Assembly: GCA_020849495.1 (NCBI GenBank)
Contig: JADLGD010000265.1
Span: 1 to 42,470 of the forward strand
Reading direction: 5' to 3'
Source: Fluviicola sp.
Lineage (GTDB): Bacteria; Bacteroidota; Bacteroidia; Flavobacteriales_D; Crocinitomicaceae
Length of the DNA stretch: 42,470 nucleotides
In this document: positions 8,851-17,184 of the stretch, piece after piece
Numbering within the stretch: the stretch's first letter is position 1
Layout: each line of letters starts with the position of its first letter
Made by a program: the position numbers and the translations under genes
The notes under the pieces: model-generated
What the model saw: the letters and a program-made list of their open reading frames with translations, nothing else
Database searches by the model: none
Told to the model about the DNA's origin: nothing

Positions 8851-9159
8851 TTATGCTGAAAGCGCAGCAACTAGACTATCTAGATGTGCGTCATGTTTTT
8901 CATCTTCAGAAGAGACTTGGTAGAAACGTTCCATGATTTGCTTAATAATACTCAAACGCTGTGGAGTAAAATCTTGTTCCGTTGAAACATTCAATTCGTT
9001 AATGAAATAAACCAATAACTGATTTCTACGTGATAAATATTGTGACAACATCAAAGAATCATTTTTCTGATTTTCAGAACGGTGTAATGAAATAATCTGG
9101 TCAATTTGTTTCAAATCGTCCAAAATATCCATTAATTTATATAACTTGTCGGTTGTCAT
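8851..9159 (-). CDS. small helical protein of unknown function, partner of the nucleotidyltransferase-like gene
   Basis: A 102-residue protein, mostly predicted alpha-helix and rich in charged and Leu/Ile residues (LYKLMDILDDLKQIDQII, RRNQLLVYFINELNV). I chose the ATG at 9159 over a TTG at 9168. It has no signal peptide, no membrane segment and no motif I recognise. The RxxxxH motif of HEPN toxins was looked for and is absent. It starts 11 nt after the stop of the nucleotidyltransferase-like gene, so the two almost certainly form one transcript. A partner or regulator role in a toxin-antitoxin-like pair is inference from this arrangement only. Confidence 0.6.
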   Translation of the reverse strand: MTTDKLYKLMDILDDLKQIDQIISLHRSENQKNDSLMLSQYLSRRNQLLVYFINELNVSTEQDFTPQRLSIIKQIMERFYQVSSEDEKHDAHLDSLVAALSA

Positions 9160-9170
9160 AGTACTCAAAT

Positions 9171-9656
9171 TTAATACATTATTTCCAAAAATCCTTTTGG
9201 AATTTTTATTCCATTGCGATTACGTCTTGTTTTATTAAAGATTGAATGCCAATGCAACTCATCACTTTTGGTCAAATGATGAAACTTAGAATTTTTGTCG
9301 TAAGTACAAACTAAATATCCATCAATTCCTGGATAATTATGTTGTGAAAAAGGATATTTGAATGGGTTTAGTTTATTTCCTAATTCATTGATCATCGTTT
9401 CTGATATAAACGTTACCATATCTATGTCATTTGGACGTAAAGCTGTTTTCGTTACAAAGGAACCGTCTATCCATTGACGAAGAGGGACATTTTGACACAA
9501 TTCCTTTAAATCTGTAGAGTATCTTACATAAGAATCATAAAGCTGAACTCGTTCTATTGATGTAAATTGAGTCACAAAAATTTCATAAAATTGTTCTTTT
9601 GTTACCAAAATGGAAGTGTCTGGCTCTAAGTATCCCAATGTGTTAAATTGTATCAT
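9171..9656 (-). CDS. minimal nucleotidyltransferase-like protein (DUF6932-like)
   Basis: A 161-residue protein with the polymerase-beta-type nucleotidyltransferase signature: GS at residues 65-66 (WIDGSFVT), then a spacer and DxD at D77/D79 (RPNDIDMVTF). This arrangement (GSF, then PNDID) is typical of the DUF6932 group of stand-alone nucleotidyltransferase-fold proteins. The C-terminal half has His/Lys-rich segments (SKFHHLTKSDELHWHSIF). Biochemical activity is unknown; relatives in MNT/AbiE-type systems adenylylate a partner or tRNA. The region is AT-richer than its neighbours by eye and sits between core genes, which suggests an accessory insertion. It is upstream of, and probably co-transcribed with, the 102-residue protein. 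Confidence 0.7.
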   Translation of the reverse strand: MIQFNTLGYLEPDTSILVTKEQFYEIFVTQFTSIERVQLYDSYVRYSTDLKELCQNVPLRQWIDGSFVTKTALRPNDIDMVTFISETMINELGNKLNPFKYPFSQHNYPGIDGYLVCTYDKNSKFHHLTKSDELHWHSIFNKTRRNRNGIKIPKGFLEIMY

Positions 9657-9795
9657 AAACTACATTTATCATTATTAAGATACAATATTTTATAATTTTT
9701 CCACCATTAATGACTACTTTGAATATCGTTTCCATTATAAATCACCATACTTTAATCATAATTTTCGTATTTTTCCGACTCAATGCAATGATTCG

Positions 9796-10536
9796 ATGAA
9801 AACCATCTCCTTTACAACGGCACAATACGTTAAAATTGAGTACGAACTAGCTTCAACAGCTGTGCGTGGTGTTGCTTCGTTTTTGGATATTCTGGCTTTG
9901 GCTATCTACATGTTAATCATGAACATGATCATTGGAATGAATGCCTTTAATTTTGGGGAAGATGGTGCAACTGCTTTGACCGCTTTTTTGGTCCGACTTC
10001 CTTGGTTTTTGTATTCTCCTATTATTGAATACCTCACCAATGGTCGTTCTTTGGGCAAATTTATCATGGGAATTCGTGTGGTAAAAGCTTCTGGAGAAAC
10101 TGCTGGTTTGAGAGAATACTTTACCCGATGGGTGTTTCGAGTGGTCGATATTTGGGTTGGTGGCTTTGGCTTTTTGGCAATTCTCCTTTCTGGAACCACA
10201 GAAAAACGTCAGCGCTTAGGTGATATCATGGCCAATACAGTGGTGATTCGTGTTCGCGATTCACAAACCTATACTTTAAGAGATGTCTTGAACATTAAAA
10301 GCATGGATAACCATGAACCAACTTATCCTGCTGTTACACGTTTTTCTGACGAAGATATGCTTTTGATCAAAAATACCATATTGCGTGTACAACGTTTTCC
10401 CAACGATGAAAATAGAAAATTTGCCATTGAACTGGCTGTTGAAACGTCTCGTTTGATTGGTTTGGAAGAAGTGCCCGCAAAAAAAATGGAATTTCTGAAA
10501 ACGGTTCTACAGGATTATGTAGTTTTGACCCGTTAA
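9796..10536 (+). CDS. RDD family membrane protein
   Basis: A 246-residue protein. The RDD domain covers about residues 20-155: the Arg/Asp first helix (AVRGVASFLDILALAIYML), a second membrane segment and the conserved SLGKFIMGIRVV loop, then REYFTRWVFRVVDIW. There are three to four membrane segments and a cytosolic C-terminal tail of about 90 residues, probably helical. RDD proteins are integral membrane proteins, a few of which are linked to ion transport; this one has no assigned function. It lies 12 nt upstream of rsmI on the same strand. Confidence 0.85.
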   Translation: MKTISFTTAQYVKIEYELASTAVRGVASFLDILALAIYMLIMNMIIGMNAFNFGEDGATALTAFLVRLPWFLYSPIIEYLTNGRSLGKFIMGIRVVKASGETAGLREYFTRWVFRVVDIWVGGFGFLAILLSGTTEKRQRLGDIMANTVVIRVRDSQTYTLRDVLNIKSMDNHEPTYPAVTRFSDEDMLLIKNTILRVQRFPNDENRKFAIELAVETSRLIGLEEVPAKKMEFLKTVLQDYVVLTR

Positions 10537-10548
10537 GCTAGCAAAGAA

Positions 10549-11220
10549 ATGGGTGAATTAATTGTGGTGCCAACACCAATTGGAAATCTGGAGGACATTA
10601 CACTTCGTGCAATCAGAATGTTGAAAGAAGCAGATTTGATTTATTCTGAAGATACACGTGTCACCAAACGTTTATTGAATCACCTTGAAATTGCTGGAAA
10701 ACAAATCGTCGCTTTTCATGCACACAACGAGCACAAACAATTGGAGCGCTGTGTTCAAACAGTGAAAGAAAATACTCTTACTGTTTTGGTTTCTGATGCA
10801 GGTACACCAGCTATTTCAGATCCAGGATTTTTGTTGGTAAGAGCTTGTGTAGAAGAAAATTTGCCTGTATCGTGTTTGCCTGGCCCAACGGCTTTTGTTC
10901 CTGCTTTGGTGGGAAGCGGTTTCCCTTGTGATCGCTTTATTTACGAAGGATTTTTACCCCACAAGAAAGGTCGTCAAACCAAATGGTTGTCAATCAAAGA
11001 CGAAGAACGTACTGTTGTTTTTTACGAATCACCACACCGCATTTTAAAAGCCTTGGAAGAATGCGTGGAATTGTTAGGTCCCGAACGAGAAGTGTGTGTG
11101 GCGAGAGAAATCAGCAAGTTATTTGAAGAATTCAAACGCGGAACTGCAGCTGAAGTCTTAGCTTACTACAAAGCAAAACCACCCAAAGGTGAAATCGTGT
11201 TGATGATTAAAGGAAAATAG
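10549..11220 (+). CDS. rsmI: 16S rRNA (cytidine1402-2'-O)-methyltransferase
   Basis: A 223-residue tetrapyrrole-methylase-fold SAM enzyme that 2'-O-methylates C1402 in the decoding centre of 16S rRNA. Family landmarks are clear: VVPTPIGNLEDITLRA at the N-terminus, YSEDTRVTKRLL, VSDAGTPAISDPGF, CLPGPTAFVPALVGSG, FEGFLPHKKGR-type loop (here YEGFLPHKKGRQ), FYESPHRI and a KGEIVLMI end. The protein lacks the C-terminal extension of E. coli RsmI, as is usual in Bacteroidota. The start ATG at 10549 gives the canonical N-terminus. It is probably co-transcribed with the RDD gene and converges with the universal stress protein gene. Confidence 0.96.
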   Translation: MGELIVVPTPIGNLEDITLRAIRMLKEADLIYSEDTRVTKRLLNHLEIAGKQIVAFHAHNEHKQLERCVQTVKENTLTVLVSDAGTPAISDPGFLLVRACVEENLPVSCLPGPTAFVPALVGSGFPCDRFIYEGFLPHKKGRQTKWLSIKDEERTVVFYESPHRILKALEECVELLGPEREVCVAREISKLFEEFKRGTAAEVLAYYKAKPPKGEIVLMIKGK

Positions 11221-11257
11221 ACTCCTCAGAAGAAAAGCCTATTTTCATTTGTTTGTT

Positions 11258-12076
11258 TTATACCGTCAAGAATCCGTACTGACTTGCAATACTTGTAGAT
11301 TCTCCGTCAAATGTCATTACTGGAATATGCAAAGGATTGTGTGCCAAATTTTTCACCAAATGCTCTGAAAATGAGAAAAACGAATCTTGGTAATAAGTAG
11401 CGGCCAACATATTTGCTTTTACTTCTTGACAATAAGCCAATAAGTTTTTTACATAGCCTTTAGAAGAAACCAAGTGAATTTCAGTTTTCAATCCGTGTTC
11501 ATTGAGGTAATCTCTACACAAACGCAAATTCAATTCAATTTTATGACGTAAGATTTCATCCTCTTGTGTTGCACCTACTAATATCACTTTCGAATCAAAC
11601 AATTCACCCATTTTTGCAGCATGTTTCACCACCTGAATGCTTTCACGTTCCAAATCCACACTCATCACAATGGTTTTCAAGTTGTGGAAAGAAGTGTCTT
11701 TTTGCGTTAAAATCAATGGAACTTTACTGTTTGAAACCACTTTCATGGCTTTGCTTCCGAAGATCTTAGAGAAACCACTTTCATCGTGTGTTCCCATTAC
11801 AATCAATGAAGCGCCAATACCTTCAGCAATTTTCCCTATGTCTTTCAATACACTACCTTCAACTACTTTGTAAGAAATCTGATCTTCTGAATATTTATTA
11901 GCCAATTCTCTCAATCTCAATTCTGAATTGATACGTTCCGATTCATTGGAAATAATGTGCAATAGAACAATGCGATGATTGTGTTTCTTTGCTAATTCGT
12001 GCGAAAACACCAAGGCATTCTCTGTTGATTCGGTAAAATCAATCGGTACTAAATAGGTTGTTACTTTATCTTCCAT
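11258..12076 (-). CDS. tandem-domain universal stress protein
   Basis: A 272-residue protein with two UspA-like domains (about residues 3-145 and 150-272). I start it at ATG 12076 so that the protein begins at the first beta strand (VTTYLVPIDFTES). The first domain has the nucleotide-loop signature (SLIVMGTHDESGFSKIFGSKAMKVVSNSKVPLIL), which matches the ATP-binding GxxG(S) pattern loosely. The second domain is more divergent and may not bind ATP. Such tandem Usp proteins are common in Bacteroidota and respond to stress or stationary phase; no specific partner is shown. A TATCTTTA box on the minus strand at 12097-12104 is a possible promoter element. Confidence 0.88.
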   Translation of the reverse strand: MEDKVTTYLVPIDFTESTENALVFSHELAKKHNHRIVLLHIISNESERINSELRLRELANKYSEDQISYKVVEGSVLKDIGKIAEGIGASLIVMGTHDESGFSKIFGSKAMKVVSNSKVPLILTQKDTSFHNLKTIVMSVDLERESIQVVKHAAKMGELFDSKVILVGATQEDEILRHKIELNLRLCRDYLNEHGLKTEIHLVSSKGYVKNLLAYCQEVKANMLAATYYQDSFFSFSEHLVKNLAHNPLHIPVMTFDGESTSIASQYGFLTV

Positions 12077-12169
12077 GTGTTCAATTTGTTGTGGAATAAA
12101 GATACACACTTCATTCGATTAAAATACTGACTTTGGTTAGGTTTTAAGCTGCAATTGATTGGTAACGAT

Positions 12170-12177
12170 TAACTTTG
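12170..12177 (+). promoter_or_regulatory. candidate -7 box of the quinone-oxidoreductase-like gene
   Basis: TAACTTTG matches TAnnTTTG and ends 6 nt before the ATG at 12184. Transcription from it would give an almost leaderless mRNA. No TTG is seen at 17-23 nt upstream. Confidence 0.35.
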
Positions 12178-12183
12178 TGTACT

Positions 12184-13209
12184 ATGACAACAACAGCATT
12201 TGTTTTAACACGTAATGGAAGCGCAAGTGAAGCGTTCAATTTGCAAGCGGTTTCTTTACCAGATTTAAGTGATACACAGGTTTTAGTGGATGTGGAAGCG
12301 TTTGGATTGAATTACGCAGATGTAATGGCACGCAGAGGTTTGTACCGTGAAGCTCCTCCCATGCCTTGCGTGATTGGCTATGAAGTTGTAGGAAAAATTG
12401 CAGCTGTAGGAAGTAAATTGGATCAATCCCTCCTTGGAAAACGCGTAGTTGCTTTTTGTCGTTTTGGTGGTTATGCAAAACAAGTAATCACAGAATCGTA
12501 TGCTTTTGTTGAAATAGATGATATGGCTGCAGGAACGGCCTTGGCGTTGGCGACGCAATTTGTTACGGCCTATTACATGGTAGAACGTTCTGCAAATGTG
12601 CAAGCTGGTGAAATCGTATTGATTCATGCTGCAGCTGGTGGAGTTGGAACAGCTTTGATTCAATTGTGTAAAGCAAAAGGTGCTCGAGTGATTGCAAAAG
12701 TGAGTTCGGAAAGTAAATCGGCTTTGGTCAAACAATTGGGTGCAGATGAAGTCATCAATTACAAAAAAACACCTTATCCGAATGCTTTAGACCAACTTTT
12801 ACAGAATGAGCGATTGGATGTCAGTTTTAATCCAGTAGCTGGTTCTACTTTTAAAATAGATTTCCGTTATCTTGGTACAGGCGGACGTTTAGTACTGTTT
12901 GGTGGCTCAGAATTGGTTGGCGGAAAATGGGGCATTTTCTCAAAACTGAATTTTGTGCGAAAAATGGGCTTTGTTGTACCAATTGGCTTGATGATGCGTT
13001 CTAAATCAATTAGTGGAGTGAACATGTTGAAAATAGCTGATTACAAACCACATGTGTTGACGCAATGTTTACAAGCGGTGGTTGAGTTAGCTAAACAACA
13101 AGCCATTCAGCCCATAATTGGTGGTGAATTTACTGCTGAAACATTCAGCGATGCACACAACCAACTGGAAGCTGGCACAACTATTGGGAAGCTGATCGTT
13201 CGCTGGTAA
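12184..13209 (+). CDS. NADPH:quinone oxidoreductase-like MDR protein (VAT-1 type)
   Basis: A 341-residue zinc-free medium-chain dehydrogenase/reductase. It has the N-terminal GroES-like domain (FGLNYADVMARRGLYREAPPMPCVIGYEVVG) and the Rossmann domain with the nucleotide loop AAAGGVGTALIQLCKAKGARV. The LGADEVINY segment follows. The order and length match quinone oxidoreductase and VAT-1 homologues, which use NADPH to reduce quinones or enones. No structural or catalytic Zn ligands are seen. I use the ATG at 12184 rather than an in-frame TTG at 12175. It is followed 27 nt later by the NlpE-like gene on the same strand. Confidence 0.9.
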   Translation: MTTTAFVLTRNGSASEAFNLQAVSLPDLSDTQVLVDVEAFGLNYADVMARRGLYREAPPMPCVIGYEVVGKIAAVGSKLDQSLLGKRVVAFCRFGGYAKQVITESYAFVEIDDMAAGTALALATQFVTAYYMVERSANVQAGEIVLIHAAAGGVGTALIQLCKAKGARVIAKVSSESKSALVKQLGADEVINYKKTPYPNALDQLLQNERLDVSFNPVAGSTFKIDFRYLGTGGRLVLFGGSELVGGKWGIFSKLNFVRKMGFVVPIGLMMRSKSISGVNMLKIADYKPHVLTQCLQAVVELAKQQAIQPIIGGEFTAETFSDAHNQLEAGTTIGKLIVRW

Positions 13210-13236
13210 AAGGCATTAATGATTATTTTTGTAAGG

Positions 13237-13719
13237 ATGAGAAAACTTGGTATTTGGATGTTGGCAGTTGTTTTCACTTCTTGTGTGGAACATAGACCTG
13301 ATGAACCTCAAGTAAATAGTGGAGATACAAAGGAAGATAAAGCATTTATTGCTGAAAAAACCTATGCTGGTTTCCGCATTTTTGAAGGAAAAATACCTTG
13401 TGCTGATTGCGCAGCTATCCAACAACGTTTGGTTATCAAAGGTGATACTTTGGGGATTTACAGACTTACTGAAATCTACAAGGACGCTTCTGAAGATGGA
13501 GATGCAACCATTATTTCTACAGGTGAATGGAAATTCCAGAAAAACAAGAAAACAAATAAACGGGAGTTGTACCTTTCTCAAGGCCACATCGGTGATTCTG
13601 TTCGCGTTTCAACGTATGCTTGGTTCAATGCTTCGATTCGTTTGTTAGACGATAACGGTGAAGCAATTCAAAGTACTAGTAATTATACCTTAAAATTGAC
13701 CAAACAATCTAGCAAGTAG
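13237..13719 (+). CDS. NlpE-like copper-resistance/envelope-stress lipoprotein
   Basis: A 160-residue lipoprotein with signal MRKLGIWMLAVVFTSC (acylated C16). The start at ATG 13237 puts the signal at the very N-terminus. The NlpE N-terminal domain motif PCADC is present (C55, C58) in the segment FEGKIPCADCAAIQQRLVI, followed by the beta-rich core. In E. coli, NlpE signals surface contact and copper or lipoprotein stress to Cpx. Only the N-terminal domain is present, as is common in Bacteroidota, and no Cpx genes are nearby, so here it may bind metal or ligand simply as a lipoprotein. Confidence 0.82.
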   Translation: MRKLGIWMLAVVFTSCVEHRPDEPQVNSGDTKEDKAFIAEKTYAGFRIFEGKIPCADCAAIQQRLVIKGDTLGIYRLTEIYKDASEDGDATIISTGEWKFQKNKKTNKRELYLSQGHIGDSVRVSTYAWFNASIRLLDDNGEAIQSTSNYTLKLTKQSSK

Positions 13720-13725
13720 TTCGAA

Positions 13726-15819
13726 TCAATCTTCGTACATCAAATGGTTGAGGTTTAAATTTTGATAGCGATCAGTAACGCCATTTCCATTGTAAATTTC
13801 TAGCATTCCATCAGGGTAATGGACAACGGGCGTGTTATTGATTGTCACTACCCAAACCTTCATAGCATCTTTGTATTCAAATAGTACCGTGTTTTCTTGC
13901 TGATGTCTAGGGTGGTATTCCATGTCCGCTATAAAACGCTTCATAGGTTTTAGTTGAAAATAAGAACTTCCATTCGATAATACTGGATTCATCAGCGAAT
14001 CAAGGGCTTGATTATTATAAAATGTTTTTGAAGAAAAGGTGCCAGTATAGTACCCAATTGATTTTATGGGATGAATCGTTTTGAATTTCAGCACTTTGAA
14101 AATGCTGTCTAACTGTTCGCCGTATTTTTGATACAATTCAATCGACATGTTGAATTGATACTCAAAATGAGTGATGGAATCTGTTAGTTTTTCTAAGCCA
14201 AATGAAGGGTAATTTGCATACAAATATTGAAATGATTTTCTCACTAATTCTACTTTTTCATCAACGCCTTTTTCATCAAGAATAGTAGGTTTTGAGTAAT
14301 AGCTTTCTACAATGCCTTTGTAAGTCAATGGTAAAACGGCTTGCTCTTGTTCTTTGCTCAGTTTTTCCAAGCGGATTGTTGGCCTTACGATACAATTCGA
14401 ATCGCGATAACCGAGCGTATAATGACATTTCTTGGTCGTGTTTCCTAAACTATCTTGTTCAATCCACCAACCGTTGAGTAAATTACTTTCAAAACTCAGA
14501 TCAGTTTTCAAAACACCATTGATCCAATAATCTTTTGTATTGCGTTTTGTTCCATTGTTTTCAACAGCTTTAGTTGGTAACCCTTTTTCAGAATAAGTGA
14601 TGTAAGTCTGTTTTACTTTCCCATCTGAATTCTCCAGTTTATTGTAAGATGCCAATGCATGATTGGTGTAATACGTTCGCATTTCTTGATTCCTAGAATC
14701 CGTAAATTGTAAACTGATGTGTTTTAAAAATCCATCTGGATAATACTCTGCAACAAGGGTATCATTTTGTGCTCGCCAATAGATTTTTTGCTGCAATTGT
14801 CCACTTGGATACCATTGGAAAAAAGCCGTTCGCTCTTGAGGACCATGCTCATAAACAGTTCGTTCTTGCATTTTCCCATCATCGTAATAGGCAACTTGAA
14901 AACCTCTCCCATTTTTGTCAATGATGCGTTCGTATTGCAATTTGCCGTTTTGGAAGTAGCGTTTTTCATGACCTGTAGGCCAATAATATTCCTCCCCATA
15001 ATCAACGGTCGACCACAGGCTTCCATCGTCGTAATATTCCACCCAATTTCCAATTGAAATGCCATTTTCAAAATAGCGTTTGGCTGAAAGTTTACCATTC
15101 ATATGATGGTAGATAAACTCACCATTGGGTTGGCCTTCTTTATAGGTGCCTCGCTGTATTTCTAGTCCGTTTTCAGCATATAAAAAGTAGGCGCCAGTTT
15201 GTGTATCCGTCAAATAAGGATAATCGGTTACGATCAATTCATGGTGTTTGATACTTTGTATTTTTCCGTTTGAATGATACGTAGTTTCTGGACCGAAAAT
15301 CACACTCACATCACTGTAACCATCGGCGTCAACAACGTGTTCTGGTCGTTTTGGGAAACCGGCATCTAAGAGTTCTTGATGCGTAAAATTGCGATAATAG
15401 TGAACGGAGTATAATTTGCCGCCACGATAAGTTTCATCTTTCCAACAACGTTTTTTTTCTTTGTTAAGATAGAAGGTTTGAATACGGTCGAGGTAATCTC
15501 CGTTTGGCTTATAGATCAATTGGGCGATGATCGAATCTTTCTTAAAACGTTTGAATTCAGAATATACTTTGCCATTCTCAATGTTGTAAAGTCGTTCTAC
15601 TTGTAATTGTCCGTTTTTGAATTCACGGTATTCGTAAGGTTTTCCGTTGGCAATTTTCTGACAAACACCTTCGCGTACTTGTTTTGGATCGTAATTTTGG
15701 TAAAAAGTAGAGAAATAGTATAGTCCCCCCTTTTTTTGGGAGGAATCAAAAGTGCAATCTTGTGCAAAAATTGCTTTACTAATTAATAGAATCGACCAAA
15801 AAAGTGACGTTAACTTCAT
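13726..15819 (-). CDS. YwqK/MORN-variant repeat secreted protein
   Basis: A 697-residue exported protein. ATG at 15819 is chosen because the signal peptide MKLTSLFWSILLISKAIFAQ follows at once. Residues about 50-480 consist of many copies of a ~22-residue MORN-variant unit, with cores such as YHSNGKIQSIK, YHHMNGKLSAKRYFENG and YFQNGKLQYERI. This pattern defines the YwqK family, named after a Bacillus antitoxin but very widespread in Bacteroidota without any toxin. The C-terminal ~200 residues are a different, non-repeated domain. No toxin gene is adjacent. A surface or periplasmic beta-sheet scaffold is the likely form; function is unknown. Confidence 0.8.
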   Translation of the reverse strand: MKLTSLFWSILLISKAIFAQDCTFDSSQKKGGLYYFSTFYQNYDPKQVREGVCQKIANGKPYEYREFKNGQLQVERLYNIENGKVYSEFKRFKKDSIIAQLIYKPNGDYLDRIQTFYLNKEKKRCWKDETYRGGKLYSVHYYRNFTHQELLDAGFPKRPEHVVDADGYSDVSVIFGPETTYHSNGKIQSIKHHELIVTDYPYLTDTQTGAYFLYAENGLEIQRGTYKEGQPNGEFIYHHMNGKLSAKRYFENGISIGNWVEYYDDGSLWSTVDYGEEYYWPTGHEKRYFQNGKLQYERIIDKNGRGFQVAYYDDGKMQERTVYEHGPQERTAFFQWYPSGQLQQKIYWRAQNDTLVAEYYPDGFLKHISLQFTDSRNQEMRTYYTNHALASYNKLENSDGKVKQTYITYSEKGLPTKAVENNGTKRNTKDYWINGVLKTDLSFESNLLNGWWIEQDSLGNTTKKCHYTLGYRDSNCIVRPTIRLEKLSKEQEQAVLPLTYKGIVESYYSKPTILDEKGVDEKVELVRKSFQYLYANYPSFGLEKLTDSITHFEYQFNMSIELYQKYGEQLDSIFKVLKFKTIHPIKSIGYYTGTFSSKTFYNNQALDSLMNPVLSNGSSYFQLKPMKRFIADMEYHPRHQQENTVLFEYKDAMKVWVVTINNTPVVHYPDGMLEIYNGNGVTDRYQNLNLNHLMYED

Positions 15820-15835
15820 GTTGTACATTTACGAC

Positions 15836-15851
15836 TCACTTTTACAAGTGA
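15836..15851. repeat. 16-nt perfect inverted repeat
   Basis: TCACTT-TTAC-AAGTGA lies 17 nt upstream of the YwqK-like start codon. It is too short to call a terminator and has no T tail. It could be an operator or chance. Confidence 0.25.
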
Positions 15852-15909
15852 AAGCGGAATCGGTTCAAATGAAACAAAGCTTTATTGATGATTGAATGTA
15901 TTTGTAGCT

Positions 15910-17184
15910 CTAATTTTTAATCACTTTGGATGTGATGCTTGCCGTTTCACCTTCGATACTGATTTTCAAGATATAAACCCCCTTGCTTAGTTTACCGACA
16001 TCATAATTGTGTTGGTTGATTCCACTTTTTAAAGTAACATCGCTCACACTAAACACCGCTTTTCCTGAAATTCCATACAAAGTATAGGTTGCGTTTGCTT
16101 TCTTCTTGGTATTCAAATTCACATACAATTGATCTTCTTGAATGGAACTTGAAATCAAAGTAAATTGAGAACTGGTTGAACTGGATTCATCCAAGGAAAT
16201 TAGATAGGAATAGTTGACACTGCCATCCAAATCAACCATTTTTAAACGGTAATAAACCAGTTTGTTTTGAGCTACATCTTTGTAAGAGTAGTTACATGTT
16301 TCCTTGTTGCTACAATTCCCATTCACTTTGTAAATCTTTGTGAAATTGGTTCCATCATAAGAACGTTGCAATTCGTAATGAGAAAAATTGGTTTCATTCG
16401 CCACTTTCCAGTTGATATTGGGTCCGTTACCGCTACTTTTTTCTGCTGTAAAAGAAATTAAATCAACACCTAAAGCAATTGGTTTTGTTATACGAATGTC
16501 ATCTACAGCAATGGATGGATCCGTTCCAGATCCGTTCCCATTGTTTCTCCAATTAAATCCGATGCGAACATTGGGATTGTTTTCAAATGCAGCAGGTAAA
16601 GCTAGTGTGTAGGTGGTCCATTGTCCTTGACTGTATCCATTACATGCTCCACAACAAACAGATGTCAAACAATATTGATAACCTAAAGGCCAAGTTGCAC
16701 CGTTGTCTGTACTCAAGCGTAATTGCGCGCGATCATCCGAGCAACCTGCACTTCCGTATGCAATGAAATCAAAACTCAAGGTCAAAGTACTGTGTCCAGT
16801 GGTATTGATTGTTGGAGAAACAACCGTTTTAAAAGTTGCATTGACTGCTCCCGTTTCATTAAAACTTGCCCCCATATCACCACCACCACCTGCATCAGCA
16901 CCAATGTGTAAAGACGCATCACCAATACAAGATGATCCACATCCTGGAGGAGTAACACCTTCTTCGGCACAACTGACAAACCAATTGTTGGATGATCCTC
17001 CTGATACCCCACCATCATTGTTGATAACGGTCCATCCACCATAAGTAGTTGCTAAGCAATTGGAAGCGCAACCATTATTGAAATTATCCGAATAAATAGT
17101 TGTTTGCCCAAATGAAAGGGAAATAAAGCAATTGATGAAAAGTACTAGCAGTTTTACGCCTGTTTTTGAATAGAAATTGGTCAT
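15910..17184 (-). CDS. cysteine-rich T9SS-secreted protein
   Basis: A 424-residue protein with a signal peptide (to about residue 27, ISLSFGQ). A Cys- and Gly-rich jelly-roll-like domain covers about 30-235, with clustered Cys (CASNC, CGSSC, VCCGACNG) and a closing SIAVDDIRITKP strand typical of MAM/concanavalin-like modules. A fibronectin-like segment follows at about 240-330 (INWKVANETNFSHYELQRS), and a T9SS type A sorting domain of about 80 residues ends the protein (LSKGVYILKISIEG). It is the last gene of the UbiA operon; its ATG overlaps the preceding TGA by 4 nt, which implies translational coupling. Extracellular or surface-attached; it has no enzyme motif. Confidence 0.85.
   Translation of the reverse strand: MTNFYSKTGVKLLVLFINCFISLSFGQTTIYSDNFNNGCASNCLATTYGGWTVINNDGGVSGGSSNNWFVSCAEEGVTPPGCGSSCIGDASLHIGADAGGGGDMGASFNETGAVNATFKTVVSPTINTTGHSTLTLSFDFIAYGSAGCSDDRAQLRLSTDNGATWPLGYQYCLTSVCCGACNGYSQGQWTTYTLALPAAFENNPNVRIGFNWRNNGNGSGTDPSIAVDDIRITKPIALGVDLISFTAEKSSGNGPNINWKVANETNFSHYELQRSYDGTNFTKIYKVNGNCSNKETCNYSYKDVAQNKLVYYRLKMVDLDGSVNYSYLISLDESSSTSSQFTLISSSIQEDQLYVNLNTKKKANATYTLYGISGKAVFSVSDVTLKSGINQHNYDVGKLSKGVYILKISIEGETASITSKVIKN

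Noticed and set aside
8851..9159. HEPN toxin partner of the nucleotidyltransferase
   Set aside because: No RxxxxH motif in the 102-residue protein.
13726..15819. Toxin-antitoxin system based on the YwqK name
   Set aside because: No toxin gene adjacent, and the protein is exported; the name reflects the repeat type only.
16703..17044. Open frame of 113 codons antisense to the T9SS gene
   Set aside because: A low-complexity Pro/Ser-rich shadow of the Gly/Cys-rich coding strand.
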